16,212 bases of DNA from Frankiaceae bacterium (GTDB lineage Bacteria > Actinomycetota > Actinomycetes > JAVEEB01): positions 1 to 16,212 of the forward strand of contig JAVEEB010000139.1 of assembly GCA_030840665.1 (NCBI GenBank). Direction: 5' to 3'. Every line of letters starts with the position of its first letter. The first letter of the stretch is position 1. A program made the position numbers and the translations under genes. This document shows positions 1 through 6,244 of the stretch, one piece after another. The notes beneath the pieces were generated by a model that did no database searches, was not told where the DNA came from, and saw nothing but the letters and a program-made list of their open reading frames with translations.

Positions 1-1119
1 CTGCACGAGCTTTACGATTTGCGCCAGCGCTGTGTCGGCACCGATCTTGGTGGCCCGCACCCGTAGTGTGCCGGTCGTGTTGATGGTCGCGCCGATCACC
101 GCGTCACCGGGGCCCTTGTGCACGGGCAAGCTTTCCCCAGTGACCGTCGACTCGTCGACGTCACTTTCCCCGTCCTCAACAGTCCCGTCAGAGGCGACCT
201 TCGCGCCCGGACGGACAAGGAGCAGGTCACCGACGATCACCTCGGCGGTCGGGATTTCCACGGGCTCACCGTCGCGAACCACGAGCGCGACGGGCGGCGC
301 GAGTTTCAGCAAGGCGCGGACGGCTTCGTTCGCTCCGCCCCGAGCCCGCATCTCGAAGTAGTGGCCGAGCAGGACGAACGCGGTGAGGATCGTCGCTGCC
401 TCGTAGAACACGTCACCACCTCCGGTGAGGGTGACTCCGACCGAGTAGAGCCAGCCCGTTCCGACGGCAACCGCGACGAGCACCATCATGTCCAGCGTGC
501 GCGCGCGCAAGGCCCGAAGCGCCCCGGCAAAGAAGACCTGCGCCGAGTAGACAATGACCGGAAGACTGAGCACGAGCTGGAAAACATCGTCGCGCAGACC
601 AAAGGGCGCGGCCACCCCAAAGTGCAACACATCGCGTCCGATGCGCGACCACAGCGTGATCGCGGCTCCCAGGACAACAGCAACGACGAACCGGTTGCGC
701 ATGTCACGGACCATCGAATCCATGGACATCTCGCCATGACCCCCATGACCCATCACGTCAGCAGGGGTGGCTACGCGCCCACCGGGCGTGGCCGACAGCC
801 CACTCGCGGCGGCCAGGCCGGCCGACTTCACATCGGGTCCCGCCGCCGCCGGATGCGACGCGGTCGGCGTGGGGCACAGATGATCCGCCGTGGACTCGCC
901 GCGGCAGTGGTAACCACAGTCGCGCACCCACGCCGAAAGCTCCTCGATCGTGGTCCGGTCCGGGTCGTAGGTGACTGTCGCCGTTTGACCCACCGCGTTC
1001 GCCTCAACCAGCACTACGCCCGGACGGCGGCCCAGCGTTGCTTCCACCGCGTGTGCACTCGTCGCCCACTGCAAGCCGTCAAGTTCCAACACCACCGTGC
1101 GCGAAAGTTTGGATGTCAT
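1..1119 (-). CDS. Heavy-metal (probably Cu+) P1B-type ATPase, N-terminal part, runs off left edge
   Basis: Only the first 373 residues are present; the family is usually 700-800 residues, so the CPx helix, the DKTGT phosphorylation loop and the ATP-binding domain lie outside. Residues about 6-75 form an HMA-like ferredoxin fold, but the usual GMTCxxC loop is replaced by DGLQWATSAH, so the classical metal-binding cysteines are missing. Cys68, Cys72 and Cys82 follow the fold. A short His/Met-rich linker (MGHGGHGEMSMDSM, 123-136) precedes four predicted membrane helices at about 143-160, 178-200, 210-230 and 238-256. The actuator-domain signature TGES is at 327-330. The family pumps metal ions out of the cytoplasm using ATP. 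The His/Met linker and the operon partners favour copper, but the specificity motif is not visible. ATG 1119 has an AGGG seven bases upstream; a GTG at 1146 in the same frame is an alternative. It is third in its operon, 111 bp after the FeS gene. Confidence 0.93.
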   Translation of the reverse strand, partial: MTSKLSRTVVLELDGLQWATSAHAVEATLGRRPGVVLVEANAVGQTATVTYDPDRTTIEELSAWVRDCGYHCRGESTADHLCPTPTASHPAAAGPDVKSAGLAAASGLSATPGGRVATPADVMGHGGHGEMSMDSMVRDMRNRFVVAVVLGAAITLWSRIGRDVLHFGVAAPFGLRDDVFQLVLSLPVIVYSAQVFFAGALRALRARTLDMMVLVAVAVGTGWLYSVGVTLTGGGDVFYEAATILTAFVLLGHYFEMRARGGANEAVRALLKLAPPVALVVRDGEPVEIPTAEVIVGDLLLVRPGAKVASDGTVEDGESDVDESTVTGESLPVHKGPGDAVIGATINTTGTLRVRATKIGADTALAQIVKLVQ

Positions 1120-1230
1120 GACCCAGCCCTGTCCGGATTCCGTCACCTCGGGTCGCGAAGCGTCAACGGTACGCGGGCGGACGGTGGATTGGGGCGGTGT
1201 CCGTGCCCCCTCGCGCTTCCGCGTCAGTCG

Positions 1231-2655
1231 TCACATCCGGTGCGCCATCGGCGTGAGGAACAGCATCACGTTGAGAACCGTCAGAATGACAATGACGGAG
1301 ATCATCGGCACGAGAGTGGCCCGGCGTCGGGCCGTTGACTGGTAGCGGCGGTGCGCGATGCGCCGTGCCGTGTACAACGACAGCAGCACCCCGAGGGTGA
1401 GGACGATGAACTGCAGCACTTGGATCGTCGCCGTCGGCACGAACGCAGTGGACCCACCGGAATTGCCAATGCCGACGAGGCTGCCGACCGTGTAAACGAC
1501 CGACTTGCCCTCGGCAAGGAGGTGGAAGAGGTTGTGCGCAATGTGGCCGGCGACGTCGAGCGGGATGAGCGCGTATCCGAACCGGGCGAAGTTCTTCCAC
1601 GTCGTCTCGGTGTTGCCACGGGCGGCCACCTTCGCTGCCGCAGCCAACAGTCCGACCGGCAAGGTGACCGCGACTGCGAAAGCGACTGTGAAAATCACTG
1701 CGTAGTTGGTGATCCCGGTCGATGAGCGGACACCATCGAGGATGTCGGTCCACACGCCGAGCATGGTCAGGTTCTGGATGAGGACGATGCCCATGATGGC
1801 CATCGCGAGAAACGACTCTTCGATCTTCGGTTTGTTGATGAACCACAGTTCGCTCGTCGGCTTGCGCAGCCGCACCGCGATGGCGTCGTTGGGGCAGGCC
1901 TTGATGCAGTTGGCACACAAGTTGCAGTTGGCGCTGTCGTCCAACGTGCGGGCGAAGCTGAACAGCGGGCAGCCGGCGACCGTGTCCGTGCCGTTGAAGC
2001 AGGCGGCCTTGCTCATGCAGGTCTTGCAGATGGCACTGTCTGCTCGCAACTCGACGGCGCCGGTGCGCGCATAGTTGCCCGACATGCCGCCGAGGAAGCA
2101 CAGGTAGCGGCAGTACGCGCGCCGTTGGAAGAACGCCCCCGATGCGACGACGGCCGTCGTCATGAGCAGCAGCAGGATGCCGGAGCCCCACGGCGACTCG
2201 ACGATGCCGAAGACGTGGTCCGCCCACGTGATCGCGAGAAATTGCGCGTCGATGATCCAGATGCCGTAGTTCTTGAGAAATCCCGGGACCGGTCGGTTCG
2301 CGCCGACGGCTTTCTGCACCCAGTCGGTCAGCGCGCCGAACGGGCAGACTGCACACCAGAAACGGCCGAGGAACACGAAGACCACTGGGATGACGGGCCA
2401 CCACAGCACCCACATGAGCGCGGTGCCGGCGTTGTCGTGCGCCGCATCCGGCCCCACGAGCAGCTGGAACGCAACCAGGCCGAACACCGCAGCGACGGGA
2501 AGTTGTAGGACGCCGGGATACCAGCGGCTGCGCAGGACGCGGGCAACGATCCGGTACTTCATCAGATCGCGGCCGACAGGCGGCAGGCTGAGGCTGGGTG
2601 TGTCGAGGTCAGTGAGGTTGTGACCGCTGGCTGGTGGCGGCGCCGTGACCGTCAT
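1231..2655 (-). CDS. Membrane polyferredoxin (NapH/NosR/CcoG-like 4Fe-4S protein)
   Basis: This 474-residue integral membrane protein has about six or more predicted helices and two classes of cysteine motif. The NapH/NosR-type membrane motifs are CAVCPFGA (Cys101, Cys104) and CRYLCFLGG (Cys182, Cys186); the latter has Phe where Pro is usual. Two 4Fe-4S sites follow: Cys210, Cys213, Cys219 and Cys229 in an irregular arrangement, and CxxCxxCxxxCP at 244-255. Several hydrophobic segments fill the C-terminal 190 residues. Such proteins move electrons between the membrane and periplasmic or exported partners. CcoG, a relative by architecture, is a cupric reductase that works with a copper ATPase, which suggests a similar role here. 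That is inference; quinol oxidation or electron supply to another reductase is possible. The start overlaps the stop of the upstream Met-rich gene as ATGA, with no clear ribosome-binding site, which points to translational coupling. Confidence 0.9.
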   Translation of the reverse strand: MTVTAPPPASGHNLTDLDTPSLSLPPVGRDLMKYRIVARVLRSRWYPGVLQLPVAAVFGLVAFQLLVGPDAAHDNAGTALMWVLWWPVIPVVFVFLGRFWCAVCPFGALTDWVQKAVGANRPVPGFLKNYGIWIIDAQFLAITWADHVFGIVESPWGSGILLLLMTTAVVASGAFFQRRAYCRYLCFLGGMSGNYARTGAVELRADSAICKTCMSKAACFNGTDTVAGCPLFSFARTLDDSANCNLCANCIKACPNDAIAVRLRKPTSELWFINKPKIEESFLAMAIMGIVLIQNLTMLGVWTDILDGVRSSTGITNYAVIFTVAFAVAVTLPVGLLAAAAKVAARGNTETTWKNFARFGYALIPLDVAGHIAHNLFHLLAEGKSVVYTVGSLVGIGNSGGSTAFVPTATIQVLQFIVLTLGVLLSLYTARRIAHRRYQSTARRRATLVPMISVIVILTVLNVMLFLTPMAHRM

Positions 2656-2990
2656 CGCTTGCGGAGCCGCATGGCGAGTCCCCCGATGAGCAGGCTCGCA
2701 TTCACGACGGCGAAGCCGCCCAGGACGGCGAAACGCGGGCGCGAAACGGCGGGAGCATCGTGCTGCATGCCGGGCATTTCGGGGTCCATCGCCCCTTGCC
2801 CGCCGGAGGCCGGCGCGCCAGTGGTGTGCGTCATGCCTGCGTGCTCGTCCGCGGTCATCCCCGGCATGTCCTCCATCGCGCCCTGGTCATGAGTGGCCGA
2901 CGGACTCGGCGAATGGCCGAGCGCCACGGGCGCAGCGGACATGACCAGCACCGCCGCACCGACGGCTCCGAGCAGGGCAAGAACACGCAT
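2652..2990 (-). CDS. Small secreted Met/His-rich membrane-anchored protein, probable copper binder
   Basis: This 112-residue protein has an N-terminal signal peptide (hydrophobic 3-20, likely cut after ALG at about residue 25). A short extracytoplasmic region follows, with repeated methionines and histidines: MEDMPGMTADEHAGMTH at 39-55 and MDPEMPGMQH at 68-77. It ends in a membrane helix (about 86-107) and an RLRKR cytoplasmic tail. MxxMPGM motifs with His are typical of extracytoplasmic Cu(I)/Ag(I)-binding segments. I do not recognise a named family, so the copper role rests on composition and on its place as first gene before a polyferredoxin and a P1B ATPase. The start is supported by GAGGAG (2999-3004) eight bases upstream. 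Its last four bases overlap the next gene. It could also be a metal-sensing or stress lipoprotein-like anchor. Confidence 0.85.
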   Translation of the reverse strand: MRVLALLGAVGAAVLVMSAAPVALGHSPSPSATHDQGAMEDMPGMTADEHAGMTHTTGAPASGGQGAMDPEMPGMQHDAPAVSRPRFAVLGGFAVVNASLLIGGLAMRLRKR

Positions 2991-3011
2991 TGGGGTTGCT
3001 CCTCAGCAAGG

Positions 3012-3034
3012 GGTCCTGCTCACTGTGCAGGACC
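3012..3034 (-). promoter_or_regulatory. Perfect 8-bp inverted repeat in the leader of the metal operon
   Basis: GGTCCTGC (3012-3019) and GCAGGACC (3027-3034) flank a 7-base loop, 22 bp upstream of the ATG at 2990 and just before its ribosome-binding site. It could be an operator for a second regulator or an RNA hairpin in the 5' leader. Nothing identifies the binding protein. Confidence 0.4.
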
Positions 3035-3071
3035 GCCGAGCGCGCGCGACCGGATCCGGCCCCTACTGGCG

Positions 3072-3091
3072 CAACCTTCATTGAATCTTCA
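3072..3091 (-). promoter_or_regulatory. CopR-box-like tandem direct repeat upstream of the metal operon
   Basis: On the minus strand the sequence reads TGAAGATTC, AA, TGAAGGTTG. This is a 9-bp direct repeat with a 2-bp spacer and 11-bp period, as OmpR-family regulators use. It matches, at 15 of 18 half-site positions, the TGAAGATTT-nn-TGAAGATTT box that I recall for the CopRS copper system of Corynebacterium glutamicum. It lies about 82 bp upstream of the start of the Met-rich gene. A weak -10 candidate (TAGGGG, minus strand, 3060-3065) sits seven bases beyond the box, as expected for an activator overlapping the -35 position. The match was judged by eye and binding is inferred. Confidence 0.6.
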
Positions 3092-3183
3092 GAGATCTCC
3101 GGTGCTCAGCTTCACAACGAGGGACTCGCTGGGTCGTTGCCTGCCTCGGTCAGCCTCGCGAGCCGTCAGCGCACCCTCTTGGG

Positions 3184-3189
3184 TATTCT
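3184..3189 (+). promoter_or_regulatory. Probable -10 element (TATTCT) for the tRNA-Arg gene
   Basis: TATTCT fits the TAnnnT pattern and would place the transcription start at about 3196, five bases before the mature tRNA. No convincing -35 hexamer is seen 16-18 bp upstream. Confidence 0.45.
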
Positions 3190-3200
3190 CATGCTCCCCA

Positions 3201-3273
3201 GCCCCCGTAGCTCAGGGGATAGAGCATCGGTTTCCTAAACCGTGTGTCGCAGGTTCGAATCCTGCCGGGGGCA
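3201..3273 (+). tRNA. tRNA-Arg (anticodon CCT)
   Basis: A full cloverleaf can be folded. The acceptor stem is GCCCCCG (3201-3207) with CGGGGGC (3266-3272) and discriminator A at 3273. The D stem is GCTC/GAGC. The anticodon stem is 3227-3231/3239-3243, with an outer T-T mismatch, and the loop TTCCTAA carries CCT at 3234-3236. The T stem is GCAGG/CCTGC around TTCGAAT. The 3' CCA is not encoded (ACCG follows), so it must be added after transcription. The tRNA reads AGG codons. No copy of its 3' end was noticed elsewhere in the window, so there is no sign of an integrated element. Confidence 0.97.
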
Positions 3274-3303
3274 CCGCGCACTTGAGCCGTGCCCATCAAT
3301 GGC

Positions 3304-3930
3304 TCAGACGAGGCCGTGACGTTGCGCCCACAGTGCCGCGCTCGTGCGGTCACTCACGCCGAGCACGGTGAAGACACGGGTGAGGTGCGCCTTCACCGTC
3401 TTCTCGCTGATCGCGAGGCGGCGCGCCACCGACTTGTTCGCCATCCCCGTCGCGACGAGCGCCAGGATTTCCTTCTCCCGCGGGGTCAGGGCGTCCGCGG
3501 CCGCGTTGCCGGCCGGCCTGTTTCCTGGCAGCAAGGCGCGCGCCGCGAGGGGCGAGAGAGGGACGCCGCCGTGGACCGCATCGCGGATGGCCCGCGTGAT
3601 GATGTCCGGCTCGGTGTCCTTGAGGAGATAGCCGACCGCGCCCGCCTCCAGCGCCCCGAGGATGCGCGCACTGTCGCTGAACGACGTGAGCACGACGACT
3701 TTCGCGTCCGGCCGCGCCGCGACAATCTCCCGCGTTGCCGCGATCCCGTCCATGCCCGGCATGGACAGGTCCATGAGCACGATGTCGGGCTCGAGGTCGA
3801 GAACGGCCGCCGCCGCGCCCGCCCCGTCGTCCAACGCGCCGACCACGTCGATGTCGCCCGCGGCAGTCAGCAACTCACTGAGACCCCGTCGTACGACAGC
3901 ATGGTCATCGACGATGAGCACCCGGATCAT
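3304..3930 (-). CDS. NarL/LuxR-family response regulator
   Basis: This 208-residue protein has two domains. Residues 1-120 are a receiver with acidic pocket Asp8/Asp9, phosphoacceptor Asp54 (in LMDLSMPGMDG), Thr82 and Lys104. Residues about 146-206 form a LuxR-type helix-turn-helix starting LTPREKEILALVATGMANKSVARRL, with recognition helix SEKTVKAHLTRVF. Phosphorylation by the partner kinase is expected to trigger dimerisation and DNA binding. The ATG overlaps the stop of the kinase gene (ATGA), so the two are translated together and almost certainly form a cognate pair. Length and motifs are normal for the family. The target genes are unknown; the secreted protein encoded first in the operon is a candidate. 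Confidence 0.95.
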   Translation of the reverse strand: MIRVLIVDDHAVVRRGLSELLTAAGDIDVVGALDDGAGAAAAVLDLEPDIVLMDLSMPGMDGIAATREIVAARPDAKVVVLTSFSDSARILGALEAGAVGYLLKDTEPDIITRAIRDAVHGGVPLSPLAARALLPGNRPAGNAAADALTPREKEILALVATGMANKSVARRLAISEKTVKAHLTRVFTVLGVSDRTSAALWAQRHGLV

Positions 3931-5273
3931 GCGTCGATCCTGGCGGGTGTCGCAACCGGCATCCGCAGCCGCACCGTCGTGCCGACGCCGGGTTCGCTGT
4001 CGACCGTCAACGTTCCGCCCTGCGCGACGACGACAGCGTCGAGCAACTCGAGTCCGACACTGCCGCGCCGGCGGGCGTCGGAACTCCCGGTGGAATAGCC
4101 GACCCCGTCGTCCCGCACGACCAGTTCGAGGACGTCCCCGTCGCGGGCCGTTGTCAATGTCACCGTTCTTGCCTTGGCATGTCGTACGACATTGCGCACG
4201 GCTTCTTGTGCCGCCCGGTACACGAGGCGCTCGGTCGTTTCGTCGAGATCCTCAGTCCCTCTTGCCTCGACGGTGACATCGATACCACGCAGTTCCAGTG
4301 TCGCCGCAATGTCAGTGAGTGCTGCCTCGAGGCCCGAGGCATGCAGGGCCGGTGGCGTGATTGTGATGACGAGGCTGCGCAACTCGCGCACCCAGCGACG
4401 GAGATCCGACGCAGCCGTCGACATCACGGTCGCGGCCCCCGGGTCGGCCGCACGCATCCGCTCTGCGGCCGCTGTGAGGGTGTACGACGCCCCCGTCAAG
4501 CCTTGCACCACGCCATCGTGCAGGTCGGCGGCGATAACGGCGCGTTCCCTGTCGGACGCTGCCAAGGTCGCCAGCAGCAGGCCTTCCCGTTCTTCCTGAC
4601 TGTCCTTCAATCTGCGCGCCATTCGGTAGGCGAGCGGCACTTGCACGACGTACAGCAAGGCGAGCCCGAGGAGCAGGATCGGCAAGCTCGTCAACCACAT
4701 GCGCCGGCTTGCGACCGTAATGACTTCGTACGGTTGATACGTCTCGAACAGCACCCGCTGGCCGCCCGCCAGCTGCACCCCCTGGTAAACCTGCAACAAC
4801 TTCCCGAACTGCCGCTCGTCACCGTTTTCGGCGCTGTTGAGATCGCTGACCTCCGCCGAACTCGTGCCCTGTTCCAGCGCGGCAAGTTCAGACCCACCGA
4901 GAGGAAACTGCATGTCGATGAGGCGGGAGTCGTCGCTGTAGGCGAAGCGACCTGATGCGTCCCAGACCTTCACGCGAACGATGTGCGTGCCGATGACGCG
5001 ATCGCGCACCAGCTTGTCCAAGGCGTCCCGCGCCGGTCCGGCGACCAGCGCGTCCGCGTTGAGGGTCGAGCCGACAACGTCTGTAATCTCGAGATTGGTG
5101 AGAGTGCGGGCATCCCGGATTGCCTCAGCTGTCGCGATGCTCTTCTGTGCAATGGCCAGGATGGTGCCGACAACAGCGAGCGCTACGAAGCCCGCAATCA
5201 GGAACTTGGCAATCGCCCGCGGAATGGAGACGGCCGGGAGTGCTCGCGCGGTGCCGAGATCCTGCTCACTCAT
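3927..5273 (-). CDS. Sensor histidine kinase (HisKA_3 / NarX-DesK-like)
   Basis: This 448-residue kinase has a membrane helix at about 21-42, an extracytoplasmic sensor region at about 43-190 and a second helix at about 193-215. A short coiled linker leads to the dimerisation domain ASDRERAVIAADLHDGVVQGL, with the phosphoacceptor histidine His252. The ATP-binding domain has its N-box around Asn361 (RAAQEAVRNVVRHAKA), then DDGVGYS at 388-394 and GSVGLELL at 404-411. The sensor region resembles no domain I can name; it contains VKVWDASGRFAYSDDSR, reminiscent of PAS/Cache-like sensors. A GGGAG seven bases upstream supports the ATG at 5273. It lies 44 bp after the secreted Ser/Gly-rich gene and overlaps the regulator gene by 4 bp, so the three probably form one operon. 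The signal is unknown. Confidence 0.95.
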   Translation of the reverse strand: MSEQDLGTARALPAVSIPRAIAKFLIAGFVALAVVGTILAIAQKSIATAEAIRDARTLTNLEITDVVGSTLNADALVAGPARDALDKLVRDRVIGTHIVRVKVWDASGRFAYSDDSRLIDMQFPLGGSELAALEQGTSSAEVSDLNSAENGDERQFGKLLQVYQGVQLAGGQRVLFETYQPYEVITVASRRMWLTSLPILLLGLALLYVVQVPLAYRMARRLKDSQEEREGLLLATLAASDRERAVIAADLHDGVVQGLTGASYTLTAAAERMRAADPGAATVMSTAASDLRRWVRELRSLVITITPPALHASGLEAALTDIAATLELRGIDVTVEARGTEDLDETTERLVYRAAQEAVRNVVRHAKARTVTLTTARDGDVLELVVRDDGVGYSTGSSDARRRGSVGLELLDAVVVAQGGTLTVDSEPGVGTTVRLRMPVATPARIDA

Positions 5274-5299
5274 GTGCCGACTCCCTGTTGTGCTGACGG

Positions 5300-5322
5300 G
5301 CTGACAGTACGACGTACTCAGC
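5300..5322. promoter_or_regulatory. Palindromic element between the secreted-protein gene and the kinase gene
   Basis: AGTACG and CGTACT (5306-5311, 5313-5318) form a perfect palindrome around a single A. It is flanked by GCTGA (5300-5304) and TCAGC (5318-5322), which extend the symmetry with a 2-base bulge. It overlaps the stop codon at 5318. It may be an intra-operon operator, or a processing or attenuation hairpin. There is no U-tract, so it is not a standard terminator. Confidence 0.35.
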
Positions 5323-5899
5323 CGTGGTTGGGGCCGTCGTCGGAACCGCCGCCGTGCCCGCCAGAACCTGAGCCGCCAGAACCTGACCCGCCAGAGCCGC
5401 CCGATCCGGACCGTGAACCGTTGTCGTCGCCGGCATCGTGCGTGGCGGGGTCATCGGACACGCGGGTGGACCGGGTGCCGGACGGAGAGGTGCTGGGCGA
5501 CGCGCTCGGGGAGACAGCGTCGTCGGATCCGCCACCACTGCCTCCGTGGTGTTCGATCTCGGTCGACGACTGCGAGGGGCTTGCGTCGTGTGATGACGTC
5601 TCCGGCGACTGGACGTCCTCGGGGTGGTTGCGCCCCGATGTCGGCAGGCCTGAGGGGGTCACACCTGTGGGCCTGACTCCGGAGGGCGTGACGCCTGGGG
5701 ACGAGACGCTGGCAGAGGTGGCAGTCGTTGGTCCAGTCCCGACGGCCTTGTGGTTGTCGTCGATCGGCAGGCGGTTGCCGTCCGTCGCGGAGTGGCTGTT
5801 AGCTGACGCGAGGGAGAGCGCAACCGCGCCCGTGCCGCCTGTCGCGATGACGAATGCCCCGACGAGCATCGGCAGTTGGGTCCTTAGTGACTTGCGCAT
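5318..5899 (-). CDS. Secreted or membrane-tethered Ser/Thr/Gly-rich protein of unknown function
   Basis: The 193-residue product begins at the ATG at 5899, which has AAGGAG five bases upstream (5905-5910). A longer in-frame ATG at 6058 lacks this support and would put a charged stretch before the signal sequence. The N-terminus MRKSLRTQLPMLVGAFVIATGGTGAV is a signal peptide or anchor. The rest is predicted to be disordered. A Val-Thr-Pro-Ser-Gly region (GVTPSGVRPTGVTPSG) is followed by Ser/Asp-rich stretches and a Gly-Ser-rich tail ending HGGGSDDGPNHG. No folded domain, cysteine or sorting motif is visible. It lies just before a sensor kinase gene on the same strand, so it may be an accessory protein or a readout of that system. 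This is inference; I do not recognise the family. Confidence 0.75.
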   Translation of the reverse strand: MRKSLRTQLPMLVGAFVIATGGTGAVALSLASANSHSATDGNRLPIDDNHKAVGTGPTTATSASVSSPGVTPSGVRPTGVTPSGLPTSGRNHPEDVQSPETSSHDASPSQSSTEIEHHGGSGGGSDDAVSPSASPSTSPSGTRSTRVSDDPATHDAGDDNGSRSGSGGSGGSGSGGSGSGGHGGGSDDGPNHG

Positions 5900-6244
5900 G
5901 ATGACTCCTTTGCCGGCCGCGGCTGCGGCCTCTGTCAGCACCTTCCTGCCGCACCGGTCCCGGTCACCATGGGACGCAGGTCCTAGGACCATGCCGCAGG
6001 TGCGCGGGCTCCTACGCATGCGAGTACTGCTCAAGGGGTAGGGCTCGCCCGTCGACACTTACAAGGAGTAGCTCCCCGATCACGGGAAGCGACTAAGTTC
6101 ATGGAGCCGTCCTCAGTCACCGCGCGTCAGTTCGACGCCGAGACCGGCAGTCCCGTGCCCCTCCGAGGAGCGCGTTTCGACAGCACTGAGGCGTTCGAGC
6201 GGTGGCAACCAGAGCCCCGTCACGCTGGACGACGGAGGACGAGT
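5900..6244. promoter_or_regulatory. 345-bp divergent intergenic region with a 12-bp palindrome
   Basis: This stretch separates the secreted-protein gene (minus) from the ice-binding-protein gene (plus) and must hold both promoters. A perfect palindrome, GGTCCTAGGACC, lies at 5979-5990, flanked by GCA and ATGC that nearly extend it. An 8-bp palindrome, CGCATGCG, is at 6015-6022. A plus-strand -10 candidate, TAAGTT, at 6094-6099 would start a transcript at about 6106, leaving a leader of about 139 nt before the ATG at 6245. The frame stays open upstream of 6245 back to an ATG at 6101, but that part codes for an Arg/Glu-rich stretch with no signal sequence and looks non-coding. I recognise no known riboswitch. 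Confidence 0.45.

Noticed and set aside
1191-1208. GGGGC/GCCCC inverted repeat between the FeS and ATPase genes as a terminator
   Set aside because: A 5-bp stem with an 8-base loop is expected by chance at this G+C content, and the genes appear to be one operon.
118-1338. 406-residue plus-strand open frame opposite the ATPase and FeS genes
   Set aside because: Composition is Arg/His/Gly-rich with no domain, and the minus strand encodes a clear P1B ATPase with HMA-like fold and TGES. It is an antisense shadow.
3201-3273. tRNA-Arg as an integration site of a mobile element
   Set aside because: No integrase gene and no second copy of the tRNA 3' end were noticed; flanking genes look like ordinary chromosome.
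3283-3306. TGAGCC/GGCTCA inverted repeat as a terminator after the tRNA
   Set aside because: Only six base pairs with a 12-base loop and no U-tract, partly inside the regulator's coding end; too weak to call.
6100-6244. Riboswitch (c-di-AMP or c-di-GMP type) in the leader of the ice-binding-protein gene
   Set aside because: The leader is long enough and G+C-rich, but I could not fit the conserved core of any riboswitch class. A covariance-model search (Rfam) would decide.
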